NCBI GenBank assembly: GCA_015272325.1
Contig: JACYLU010000021.1
Span: 1 to 64,000 of the forward strand
Source: Synechococcales cyanobacterium C42_A2020_086
GTDB lineage: Bacteria > Cyanobacteriota > Cyanobacteriia > Elainellales > Elainellaceae
Direction: 5' to 3'
DNA: 64,000 nt
The notes beneath the pieces are model-generated. The model saw only the letters and a program-made list of their open reading frames with translations, made no database searches and was not told the origin of the DNA. The translations under genes were made by a program, and so were the position numbers. The first letter of the stretch is position 1; each line of letters opens with the position of its first letter. Positions 36,401-44,299 of the stretch are shown piece after piece.

Positions 36401-36929
36401 CCTGAAAGCGCCACTCATTCAGATCCATCCAGAAGTCGGGCTTTCGTTTCTTTTGCCAAAATCGGTCAAAGCCGTAGGACAGAGCACGTACAATCGTCCA
36501 ACTCAGCGGCTCTCGTTGGGCGGTGGCTACTGCTCTCACTAACCCCGCTTCAGGAATGCGTCTAACCGCTTCCATTTCAGGGCTGTCATCGGCAAAAACG
36601 GATTCGGCGATCGCCCATGCTGCCTCAGCAATGGCACTGCCCTCCGGGGCGCACAATGCCGCCAAAAAATGAGCAAAGGCTGACTTGCCAGTGCCGTAGA
36701 CCCCAGTGAGCGTCCAGGCGCGGTGGGCATTGGGGTCACCAAGGGCCGACAGAATCCGCCGCAACGCTTCAGCAGATCGCTCCGTCGGAACATAGCCCTG
36801 CACCGCACTTGGCTTGTCCAGGTCTCGCTCTAAATTGACGGAGCGGTAGTAGCGGCGGTGTACCTCAAAATAGGTCGATAGAGCCTGTTTGCGGTGCGTC
36901 GCCGCAGGTGTTTTGGTCATCTTGCTCAT
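33423..36929 (-). CDS. Large P-loop ATPase paired with DUF4007 (BrxC-like)
   Basis: 1168 residues. Canonical Walker A GVYGTGKS at 76-83 and Walker-B-like VLLIIDELGKNLEY near 206-219. The remaining protein is helical, with blocks such as YPLHPLAALVLPML and FTFLTSDEPYALP that recall BrxC/PglY-type and DUF6079-type ATPases. Its ATG overlaps the DUF4007 stop (ATGA). This makes it the second large ATPase of the operon; unlike the 20.5-kb brxC, its P-loop is standard and it lacks the long coiled coil. Likely a motor or loader working with DUF4007. Confidence 0.75.
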   Translation of the reverse strand: MSKMTKTPAATHRKQALSTYFEVHRRYYRSVNLERDLDKPSAVQGYVPTERSAEALRRILSALGDPNAHRAWTLTGVYGTGKSAFAHFLAALCAPEGSAIAEAAWAIAESVFADDSPEMEAVRRIPEAGLVRAVATAQREPLSWTIVRALSYGFDRFWQKKRKPDFWMDLNEWRFQAEAGNCQVTDQQVLKLLRELVQAVETDVLLIIDELGKNLEYAAHHRGTQDLYLLQQIAELELEGDYQVHLVGILHQSFAGYGDRLSTVEQSEWTKIHGRFTDLVLTESPSQMTRLIGQAITRSDSILPTLHRQAECWFEAFQDVLAEYEISANVLAETYPLHPLAALVLPMLCVRYAQNDRSLFTFLTSDEPYALPQFLKSTAIQGDHIPTLKLHQLYDYFVESVTGLASRLNLQRWVEIQGLIQDARDQSQAILNVLKTIGVLNLVTSTGALRATPDLVTLALCDSPSDEQGRQHWREVIESLKQKKLITHRSAQDELRIWQGSDFDIEAAIQAQIEQTRTPLADRLTTTYPLKPLVAQRHYTTTGNLRYFEQRYVDSRVDLQTLTCANPGSDGLIAYWLDTASPASVPSHTADGKPLIVIAVADLELLRMRSEDFGALKQIWKEAPELQTDGVAKREVRQRLVEAEQLLNETIAFTFNWATQQTTCWIEGQLTAIESARGFQAALSDLCDRTYCQGLVLDNELINRRELTSQGAKARRELIEAMLKNADQPRLGLDGYGPEVAMYGSVLEATGMHRQDGGGWGFYPPLANSGVAAVWDAIAQFYQAAIDQPQSIAQLYNQLEHPPYGVKRGIIPVLLAAVLLHDTDRISLYKDGTFIPLLGSEHFELLVKDPARFAVKYIAIAGLRSHVFRELESVLKAGTTPAPKNLRNVTVLSVVKPLVQFVRKLPPYTLQTKRLSQEARAVLQTLLQTQEPDELLFVQLPQACGLPPIAPHQPDDSTTARTLRDTLVQALREIHTAYDVMLADCEQLLHHAFGLRSERNRLQADLQFRAKYLLGICADPLLDRFVRAAANDPPNPKAWLEALLMIVADRPAESWRDGDRLAFEQRLGDLARRFKNLEALQKDIAARGDRGFDARRITVTRPDGAEIHQMVWIDPQQQQQLDPLIDQLLAQCQDPQLQQALVARLTERVLDPSPSLDSTKSQPTAPLP

Positions 36930-37849
36930 CTTCCCGCTCGGTAGTACCCGTCTAAAATAGCCCCTGCCAGGCTCAGTGGCTCTCCCTCAATGGAAAATTG
37001 CAGTTTTCCGGCAGCATCAGACAAGCGAATTTTTTCGCAGCGCCGAGCGACAACTTCAATTGCATCACAAAGGACGCTCTCCGTTAGCTTAAATACCGAT
37101 CCTGGACTACCGGGGTCATAGAGCAAATTGGCAATAGGCATGGTTTTGGCAGAGCTACCGACTTGAGCATGATGCTGCAAACACGCATAGACTACCAGTT
37201 CTGGGGGCAAGTTTGGCTTCTGTCCGACACGAAACTTGTAGTGCCGTGCATCTCCAGCGGTGTGAATCAACCCCAGTTGCGTAAACGGGCAGTCGAGGGA
37301 CTCTTCGCTGACGTGAGCCTTCCCCCCAGGCTGGGGCACATACATCCGCAGTAAGCAACTTACGTCTTTTTTGAGGGAAGAGTCGGAAATTCGAGGGGCA
37401 TGGCGATCGCGATACTCACAAAGCTGATAGAACAATTCTTCAACCGTAAACTCAACCGCACGAAACTCATTGAACGTTATGTTCCAAGCGGTTGCCAGGT
37501 GAGGGGCTTCCAGCAATGTCCAGTGCAGTAGCCAAAGAGAAGCAGGGTCTTCCAGGTAAGGGTCCCATCCCTGCGACCCCAAAAGCTGCTGACCAAATTC
37601 CGTCGGCTGGTCATCCTTCAGCAGTTTGAAAGCGGTGCACCAGTACCGAATCGAGCGCACCATGTTCTTCCCCACGCCCAACCGAACCGGGGCATCCTCC
37701 CTCAAAAACACTTTGGGATCGTGAGCTGCGCGATCGAATCCCTTTTTCAGCCAGCCAAAACGCGGGTGAAAAGTCTCATGACGAGCAAAGACCATCCCTC
37801 TGGTCGGACTGCGAGTATCAGGATGGCGCAGCGCTGGTTCGATCGTCAT
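36926..37849 (-). CDS. DUF4007-family protein (canonical copy), first gene of the operon
   Basis: 307 residues with the full family signature: FARHETFHPRFGWLKKG near the start, LGVGKNMVRSIRYWC, then DPYLEDPASLWLLHW, and a helical C-terminal half ending in a Gly-rich AGAILDGYY. Usually encoded next to an ATPase and a PAPS-reductase-like gene in phosphorothioation/BREX islands. It opens the minus-strand run that ends at brxL. The ~280 bp before it (37850-38131) presumably hold the promoter; no clear -10/-35 or operator stands out to me. Confidence 0.86.
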   Translation of the reverse strand: MTIEPALRHPDTRSPTRGMVFARHETFHPRFGWLKKGFDRAAHDPKVFLREDAPVRLGVGKNMVRSIRYWCTAFKLLKDDQPTEFGQQLLGSQGWDPYLEDPASLWLLHWTLLEAPHLATAWNITFNEFRAVEFTVEELFYQLCEYRDRHAPRISDSSLKKDVSCLLRMYVPQPGGKAHVSEESLDCPFTQLGLIHTAGDARHYKFRVGQKPNLPPELVVYACLQHHAQVGSSAKTMPIANLLYDPGSPGSVFKLTESVLCDAIEVVARRCEKIRLSDAAGKLQFSIEGEPLSLAGAILDGYYRAGR

Positions 37850-38131
37850 AGGCGGAGACAGAACTTGTGGAGACAGAACGAATGTACCTATTCTCTGCGA
37901 TTTTGCATCTTCTGGATAGCCCTAGGAGTCGCATGCGACTCTTATGCTACCCCATGGGTGGAGGTTGGGATTTCAATTAGCGCTAAATTTATGGATAGGC
38001 ATATAGATGGGCTAATGCTGGGAACTCGTCTGCAAGAAGGACTCTCTCGAGAAACCACACCAGAGTGATGCCGCCGAATCTAGCCCATCAATTCTGTTCT
38101 TTTTGTCATTATTTCTGGCAGAAATTCTGAA

Positions 38132-38725
38132 TTATTTCTGTCCAAACGCCAGAATTTGAGCGGCGCTGAGCTTAAAATCTGGCACTACTGTAGATTGAAT
38201 GGGCGTATCGCCCTGATACACCGTGTCTTCATACTGCCCATTCACCCACAGGCACACCGTCACCTGCTGAAGCTCCGGGTCAACAATCCAATATTCATTG
38301 ATGCCGCGGGCAGCATACTCTGTATGCTTGAAGCGGTAGTCCCGGTCCCGATTCTCTTGCCCTGGGGAGACCACCTCAACGACCAAAGCGGGGGGTGGCA
38401 TCTCCTGAGTAATCATATTGCGGCGTTGTCCTGCCAAAGCAGCATACCCCTCTTCGCTGAGTACAACTAAGTCAGGCAACCGCACCTTTGCCCGCCTGCC
38501 GCTAACCACAATTTCTGTATCCTTGAGGTTAATCAGCACGATCGGAAGGTGCTTTGCCAATTCCAGCATCAGCAATTTGGCGAGCTTGCAATTCTCTGGA
38601 GATTCCGTTGGCATTTCCACTAATTCGCCATCCACCAACTCGTAGCGGGTGTCGGTGCCGTCGTCATAGTCCAGATAGTCCTCCATCGTGAGCGGTTTGG
38701 GTGGCTTGGGGGCAGTTTGAGTCAT
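38132..38725 (-). CDS. Uma2-family (DUF820) protein
   Basis: 197 residues from the ATG at 38725 (MTQTAPKPPKPLTMEDYL); the frame continues upstream without need. Family blocks: RYELVDGELVEMP, LPDLVVLSEEGY, LVVEVVSPGQENRDRDYRFKH and EYWIVDPELQQVTV, with the PD and E-V-V residues of the nuclease-like fold present. It appears intact, unlike the two broken Uma2 copies at 7 and 13.4 kb. It follows the island's first promoter region and is not obviously part of the BREX-like operon. Confidence 0.87.
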   Translation of the reverse strand: MTQTAPKPPKPLTMEDYLDYDDGTDTRYELVDGELVEMPTESPENCKLAKLLMLELAKHLPIVLINLKDTEIVVSGRRAKVRLPDLVVLSEEGYAALAGQRRNMITQEMPPPALVVEVVSPGQENRDRDYRFKHTEYAARGINEYWIVDPELQQVTVCLWVNGQYEDTVYQGDTPIQSTVVPDFKLSAAQILAFGQK

Positions 38726-38954
38726 AGCTGGCAACCTCAGCACTGGATACCACTGAAACGAGTAGGCATGGCAAACCCGATGCATCTCTCCCAAACTTTA
38801 GCAAATCTCGACTTCCGGCTGGTTGGTCCAATTGGCGCTCAGCATTAGCTAGACGGTGCAGCTCTGCCGCAATCGCTGTCTAGTGACATCGCCCTGTGCC
38901 ATGAAAGAGGCCTGATAAAATTAGGGTGTTTATTACGAGCCGTCTCGTTTTGCC

Positions 38955-39164
38955 ATGCCTTCTGCAACTTCGGCTAGTGACACGCGCGATCATCCCTTGT
39001 TTGGTCTTGCTACCAATGGGCGTGGGTTTTTATTCATGCAGCTCATGCCAGGACAAACCCCCAAGTATGCCTTGTCTCGCCGATTTTCAATGGATAACCC
39101 GGAGCATGAGCTTTATGCTGTCCTGGGTATCCTGAAGCGAATTGGCGCCACCCTTCTGCCATGA
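38955..39164 (+). CDS. 69-residue protein coupled to the phosphorothioation-associated methyltransferase
   Basis: ATG at 38955; its TGA (39162-39164) overlaps the next ATG (39161) in an ATGA, good evidence that it is translated. The protein is soluble, with HPLFGLATNGRGFLFMQLMPGQ and a helical LYAVLGILKRIGA end. No family recognised. The tight coupling suggests a small partner or regulator of the methyltransferase. Confidence 0.6.
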   Translation: MPSATSASDTRDHPLFGLATNGRGFLFMQLMPGQTPKYALSRRFSMDNPEHELYAVLGILKRIGATLLP

Positions 39165-41233
39165 TGTCGAGTTGCCGCAGTGATTGGGATGCAATCGCCA
39201 TCGCCTGCCAGCAGAGCCAGGTCGGTAAACGCTTGCCCGGTGCTCTGTATGTCCACGTTTCAGCGCTAGCGGCCCTCGATCCGCTTCTGCAAGATTACGA
39301 ACGTGCAGCTAGGCAAATCGCAAATTATCCAGAGCGCATGACGTTGGTCAAATTCAGCCTGGAGAAGCCCAGCGTTTCCTATTTGCTCTATCCCGATTTC
39401 GACTCAGACCCCCATCCTGCCCTCCAAGCCAGCATCCAGGTGAATGTGCAAACGGGTGAGGTCAGCCATCGCGATTACAGGGATGCCGCCAATCCATTCA
39501 TTCTTCACCGCAAGGAGACTTTCGTTACCCCAGAATATCCGCACTACCCGCAGTTTGCAGCCCTAACGCGGCAGGAAGACGCTCTAGGACTGCTTGACAA
39601 TCCGCGAGCGATTGGCACTCGCCGAGCTTGGGAAGAACGGCTAGCCCAGTTCCAGGTAGCGGTTGACGGGCATACCCTAATTCATCGGGTTCTCCTCGAC
39701 CCCTCAGCAGCCCAGGTCAAGATTGATCGCCACAAGGCCGCCATCAGCCGCACCGATTTCTCCAAACCTGTGCGTCTGGCACTAGAAGCAGGACTACTCC
39801 ATCCGGGAACTACATTCTTTGACTATGGCTGCGGACAGGGCGGAGACATTGAGCGAGTGTCCAAGCTAGGCTGCCAGAGTGCGGGTTGGGACCCTCACTA
39901 CCGCCCCGACGCCCCTCGGGTGGCTGCAGATGTGGTCAATCTGGGCTATGTCATCAACGTGATTGAGTCTCAGGCAGAGCGACGCGAGGCATTAATCCAA
40001 GCCTGGGAGTTGACTCAGCAAGTGCTAATTGTGTCTGCTCAGGTGCTGATCGCCCAGGGTAACAGCCAGATTGTCTATGGAGATGGCGTGATCACCCGCC
40101 GTAATACCTTCCAGAAGTACTATGACCAGGAAGAACTGAAGATCTACATTGACCAAGTGCTGGGCGTCGATGCAGTGCCAGCCGGGTTGGGTATTTACTT
40201 TGTCTTCCGCGACGAGGCTCAGGCCCAGACCTTTCGCGCCTCCCGATTTCGATCGCGGGTCAGCATACCCAAAGTGCGGTTAGCCCACAAGCGGTTTGAA
40301 GATTACCAGGAATTGCTGACTCCGTTGATGGCATTCTTCACCGAGCGGGGACGGCTGCCCACCCTAGAAGAACTGCCCGAAGCTGAAGCCCTAACTCGCG
40401 AATTTGGCACGCTGCGGCGCGCGTTTCAGATTGTTTTACAAGCCACCAATCCGCAAGAGTGGGATGCCATCAGCGAGCGGCGGCGGCAAGATTTGCTGGT
40501 GTATTTGGCGTTGAGCCATTTTGGTCGCCGTCCAAAACTGCGGGATTTAACATCTGTAGTGCAGAACGACATCAAGAGTCTGTTTGGCAGCTATCAGCAG
40601 GCGTGCGCGGCGGCAGACCTGATGCTGATGAGCTTGGGCAACTTAGAGGGGGTTGCAGAGCGCTGTCGCAGGAGTGCGATCGGGCAAAAGCGACCGAATT
40701 CGCTGTGGGTTCACGTTTCGGCGATCGAGGCATTAGACCCCTTGCTGCGGCTCTATGAAGGCTGCGCCTCTCGCACCATCGGTCGCCCCCAAGAAGCCAA
40801 TGTCATCAAGTTCCACGTCCGTCAGCCCAAAATCACCTATCTGGTCTATCCCGACTTCGATAGCGATCCCCATCCCGCCCTGCACACCAGTATGCAGATC
40901 GATCTGCGGGATCTGCACGTTCATTACCGAGATTATGATCCGGCGGACAATCCACCCCTGCTGCACCAGAAAAATTTGCTGGTCACGGCTGATTATCCGC
41001 TGTATGAGAAGTTCACAAAGTTGACGCAACAGGAAGCAGACTGGGGACTGCTAGATGACTTGGGCGCCATTTTCGATCGCCGGGGCTGGCAGACATGCCT
41101 CGCCGATCACTGTGCTGAACTGAAGGGGCACCGAGTGGTGTGGCGCAAAGATGCAGATCCCTATCAGGTCAAGCTCATCCAAAGCCGACGGCGCAGCAAA
41201 ACCCGGTGTACAGGGCGCGAACCTACCCTATGA
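39161..41233 (+). CDS. DNA-phosphorothioation-associated putative methyltransferase
   Basis: 690 residues. A central SAM-dependent methyltransferase has FFDYGCGQGGD (about 219-229) and VINVIE. It is flanked by two copies of one ~160-residue domain: residues about 12-175 and about 497-665 share YVHVSALAALDPLL / WVHVSAIEALDPLL, YPDFDSDPHPAL in both, and the FVTPEYPHYPQF / LVTADYPLYEKF block. The overall family matches the methyltransferase found next to dnd gene clusters. Substrate is not known. It lies on the opposite strand to the BREX-like operon, with a small coupled gene before it and the convergent dnaN after it. Confidence 0.8.
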   Translation: MMSSCRSDWDAIAIACQQSQVGKRLPGALYVHVSALAALDPLLQDYERAARQIANYPERMTLVKFSLEKPSVSYLLYPDFDSDPHPALQASIQVNVQTGEVSHRDYRDAANPFILHRKETFVTPEYPHYPQFAALTRQEDALGLLDNPRAIGTRRAWEERLAQFQVAVDGHTLIHRVLLDPSAAQVKIDRHKAAISRTDFSKPVRLALEAGLLHPGTTFFDYGCGQGGDIERVSKLGCQSAGWDPHYRPDAPRVAADVVNLGYVINVIESQAERREALIQAWELTQQVLIVSAQVLIAQGNSQIVYGDGVITRRNTFQKYYDQEELKIYIDQVLGVDAVPAGLGIYFVFRDEAQAQTFRASRFRSRVSIPKVRLAHKRFEDYQELLTPLMAFFTERGRLPTLEELPEAEALTREFGTLRRAFQIVLQATNPQEWDAISERRRQDLLVYLALSHFGRRPKLRDLTSVVQNDIKSLFGSYQQACAAADLMLMSLGNLEGVAERCRRSAIGQKRPNSLWVHVSAIEALDPLLRLYEGCASRTIGRPQEANVIKFHVRQPKITYLVYPDFDSDPHPALHTSMQIDLRDLHVHYRDYDPADNPPLLHQKNLLVTADYPLYEKFTKLTQQEADWGLLDDLGAIFDRRGWQTCLADHCAELKGHRVVWRKDADPYQVKLIQSRRRSKTRCTGREPTL

Positions 41234-41483
41234 AGCCCGACCCTCTAGCAGCTAGAAGCGAACAACACATGACCAGCATTTTGTCATGGAAGTCAGTTTG
41301 TCATCTCCTTCACGCAATGTTGACATTCCAATCTTGATGGTGCAACTCAAGCCTCTACTTACCTATAGACTCACCTATAGAATAGCAATGTGCTATCTTG
41401 GCACCCAGTTCTTCGATAGCGAAACGCAACACGGATTCTCTGGATTTTCTCTTGCGTTACTCAATGCACCTTGCACTAAAGGT

Positions 41484-42626
41484 TTAACTTCTCACCTGCA
41501 CTGGCATTACCAAATATGTCATCTTCAGTCCGCCAATGGGGGTCACAATCGATGGGCTTGTGGCTGTGTTGCACTGGATTTGCACCTCTGAAGTATCCAG
41601 GACTTTCAAGCCTTCCAGCAGATAGCGGACGTTGAAGGCAATGTCGAGATTTTCGCCAGAAATCTGGGCAGGGATGGCTTCGCGACCATTACCGACATCT
41701 TGGGCTTCTACCGACAGCACCAGCTCTTGTTGATCACTATCGAGGCTAAGTTTAACAATGCTATTGCGCTGATCCGCCAGCACGGCAATTCGCTCTAGTG
41801 CTCCAATAAACAGCCGCCGCTCTAGCGACATTTGGCGTGAGAACTGACGGGGAATCAGCTGGCGGTAGTTGGGGTATTGTCCTTCCAGAAGGCGGCTGGT
41901 TAGGCGCTGGTTGGACCACTCAAAGACAAGTTGCCCTTGGTCGAACCGAACCGCAATCGCATCACCAGAAGGATTGAGTTGCAGCATCCGTTCGAGTTCG
42001 CGCAAGGCTTTACCAGGAACAGTGACCTCAAAGCTGACATTGCTCGCGGGTTGAGACTCAGCATCGGGGTTTGGAGTTTGCACAACGGCTAGGCGATGGC
42101 CATCAGTAGCGGCAAATTCCAACCCATCGGCTTCGGCGGTAATATGGACGCCGGTCAGCACCTGCTTGGTTTCATCGCTGCTAGCCGCAAACAGCGAGCC
42201 GCGCAGTCCTTCGATTAGGGCGTCGACCGGCAAGTACACGACATCGCCCGTCTCAACCGTCGGCAGTTCGGGAAACTCATCGGGACCCATGCCCCGCACC
42301 TGATAACGCCCCGAGGAGCACGATAGCGTTACCATTTCTTCCCCGGCTTCGTCGGCAAGGGTCAGTTCTCCATCGGGCAGACGCGACACAATATCGCCCA
42401 ACAGCTTGGCCGGCAGAGTCAGGGTACCGGCTTCGCGCACTTGGGCCGCAAAACTGGTTTGCACGCCCAGACTGAGATCAAATCCGGTGAGCTGAACCTG
42501 CTGCGTGGATGCGTCAGCACAGAGCAAGACGTTCGAGAGAATCGGATGGCTAGGACGCGAGGGAACGGCTCGGCTCACTAGAGACAGGTGAGTATTGAGA
42601 TCGCTTTGATTACAGATGAGTTTCAT
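41484..42626 (-). CDS. dnaN: DNA polymerase III beta subunit (sliding clamp)
   Basis: Ring-shaped clamp that tethers the replicative polymerase. 380 residues from the ATG at 42626 (MKLICNQSDLNTHLSLVSRAVP); the open frame starts 60 bp earlier but the conserved N-terminus begins at MKLI. Later signatures include LPILSNVLL-type, DGHRLAVVQ (central domain) and the C-terminal ending MTYLVMPVQVRS, typical of DnaN. Length is normal. It is transcribed away from a region with several DnaA boxes, as seen for dnaN near cyanobacterial origins. Confidence 0.97.
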   Translation of the reverse strand: MKLICNQSDLNTHLSLVSRAVPSRPSHPILSNVLLCADASTQQVQLTGFDLSLGVQTSFAAQVREAGTLTLPAKLLGDIVSRLPDGELTLADEAGEEMVTLSCSSGRYQVRGMGPDEFPELPTVETGDVVYLPVDALIEGLRGSLFAASSDETKQVLTGVHITAEADGLEFAATDGHRLAVVQTPNPDAESQPASNVSFEVTVPGKALRELERMLQLNPSGDAIAVRFDQGQLVFEWSNQRLTSRLLEGQYPNYRQLIPRQFSRQMSLERRLFIGALERIAVLADQRNSIVKLSLDSDQQELVLSVEAQDVGNGREAIPAQISGENLDIAFNVRYLLEGLKVLDTSEVQIQCNTATSPSIVTPIGGLKMTYLVMPVQVRS

Positions 42627-42925
42627 GGACATGGGCGATGGCCAAAAGAACTGCAGGGCAAAGAAAAACGTGCATTGCGAACCCATTCGGGTTGCGGCAA
42701 GCTGAATGGATTAGCGGCGATCGAAAATGCAGGGGGACAAACGCAGAGGTCAGGCAGACTGCATGCTCGATCAAACCGGCTCGGATGGTAATAGTAACAG
42801 CTTGCTCCCGAATTGGGGCATCCTGATCCAAAAAGGTTCAATATTGGCAGCTCCCCCCTCACGTCTTGATCGTGAAATTCCTATATCCTGAAATAGCTTT
42901 AAAGAGATCTAGTAGTAGTAGGGGC

Positions 42926-43119
42926 TGTGGAAAATGTGGAAAATCAAAGCAAAGCCTGTTTCTGCTTGGGTTGTAGCCTCAGAGAACTTGGGGAAAACTG
43001 CAGAAAAAAAGCGTGGGTTTTGCACAATTGCTAAAATCTCCCCAACGGTACCATTCGGATAGCCGACTTTTCCCCCGGTTCTCCCCAGATTTTCCCCAGA
43101 AAATCTCTAGTTTTCCACA
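42926..43119. other. oriC: Candidate replication origin (DnaA-box cluster) next to dnaN
   Basis: Three exact TTTTCCACA DnaA boxes (the form used in cyanobacteria): two tandem, head to tail and on the minus strand (42926-42934, 42935-42943), one on the plus strand (43111-43119). Two one-mismatch boxes TTTTCCCCA lie between them (42989-42997 reverse, 43090-43098 forward), with further looser copies near 43079. The 578-bp gap between dnaN and era has no convincing gene. dnaN-proximal DnaA-box clusters are a known origin location in some cyanobacteria. Confidence 0.65.
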
Positions 43120-43203
43120 GGCCGCAATAGCTTTACAAAACTTCATTAACATAGTTCATCAGCCTGTCTCTACTTCTAGCCTCTACGGATGTAGCCTCTA
43201 CGG

Positions 43204-44181
43204 ATGAGTTCACTGCCACCCCATGCCCGTTCCGATGATGCCTCCTCCTTGGAGTTGCCTGCTCTGGGAGTCATCCCAGCGGCTCCGCCAGAGTTTCGCT
43301 CAGGGTTTGTTGGCATTATTGGTCGTCCCAATGTTGGCAAATCTACGCTGATGAATTATCTGGTGGGGCAAAAAATAGCCATCACCTCACCGGTGGCGCA
43401 AACAACCCGCAATCGCTTACGAGGCATCCTCACGACACCCACGGCTCAGATCATTTTTGTGGATACGCCAGGCATTCACAAGCCGCAGCACGAGCTGGGT
43501 GAGGTGCTAGTCCGCAATGCCCAAATTGCGATTAGCTCGGTCGATGTGCTGCTGTTTGTCGTAGAAGGCACTGTCGAGGCGGGCGGCGGCGACCGCTACA
43601 TTGCCAATTTGCTGCAGCGCAGCCAGGCACCGGTGATTTTGGGCATCAACAAAATCGATTGCCAGCCGTCCGATAGCGCCGCCATTGACCAGAGCTATCA
43701 GCAGTTGGCTAGTGCGCACAACTGGACGGTGGCTAAGTTTTCAGCGGTGACTGGAGACGGCATGGAGCAGTTGCAACAGTTGCTGATTGAACAGCTGCCG
43801 CTAGGTCCCTACTACTATCCGCCCGATCTGGTGACCGACCAACCTGAGCGCTTCATCATGGGAGAGCTGATTCGCGAGCAGATCCTGCTGCTAACGCGGG
43901 AAGAAGTGCCTCATTCCGTGGCCATCTCAATTGACCAAGTGAGAGAAGATCCAGAGATTACGCGCATCCTGGCAACAATCCATGTCGAGCGCGATTCCCA
44001 AAAGGGCATTGTGATTGGCAAAGGCGGTAGTATGCTGAAGGCCATTGGGTCAGCGGCCCGGCAGCAGCTGCAAAAGCTGGTCATGGGCAAGGTGTATTTA
44101 GAGCTGTTTGTGAAGGTGCAGCCCAAGTGGCGGCAATCGCGGACTCGCTTGGCGGAGTTTGGCTACCGCGTGGAAGAATGA
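43204..44181 (+). CDS. era: GTPase Era
   Basis: Essential GTPase binding 16S rRNA and assisting 30S assembly. 325 residues; the first ~33 are a non-conserved extension. G1 GRPNVGKS (40-47), effector region ITSPVAQTTRNR, G3 DTPGI, G4 NKID, and a C-terminal KH domain with IVIGKGGSMLKAIG, followed by LFVKVQPKWRQS. All functional motifs are intact. Divergent from dnaN across the candidate origin. A short inverted repeat (CCGAAT / ATTCGG, 44182-44198) lies right after its stop. Confidence 0.97.
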   Translation: MSSLPPHARSDDASSLELPALGVIPAAPPEFRSGFVGIIGRPNVGKSTLMNYLVGQKIAITSPVAQTTRNRLRGILTTPTAQIIFVDTPGIHKPQHELGEVLVRNAQIAISSVDVLLFVVEGTVEAGGGDRYIANLLQRSQAPVILGINKIDCQPSDSAAIDQSYQQLASAHNWTVAKFSAVTGDGMEQLQQLLIEQLPLGPYYYPPDLVTDQPERFIMGELIREQILLLTREEVPHSVAISIDQVREDPEITRILATIHVERDSQKGIVIGKGGSMLKAIGSAARQQLQKLVMGKVYLELFVKVQPKWRQSRTRLAEFGYRVEE

Positions 44182-44299
44182 CCGAATGGCCAATTCGGAG
44201 CGCTTGCAGCATCCTGGCGATTGAATGGACTGGAGCCGCCAAGATCGGGCAAGATGGGAACACCAAGCCCCGTCAGCGAATTGAACTTCTGGTTGAACA

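Noticed and set aside
44182-44198. Hairpin after era as a terminator
   Set aside because: The stem is only 6 bp and no U-run follows; too weak to list as a feature.
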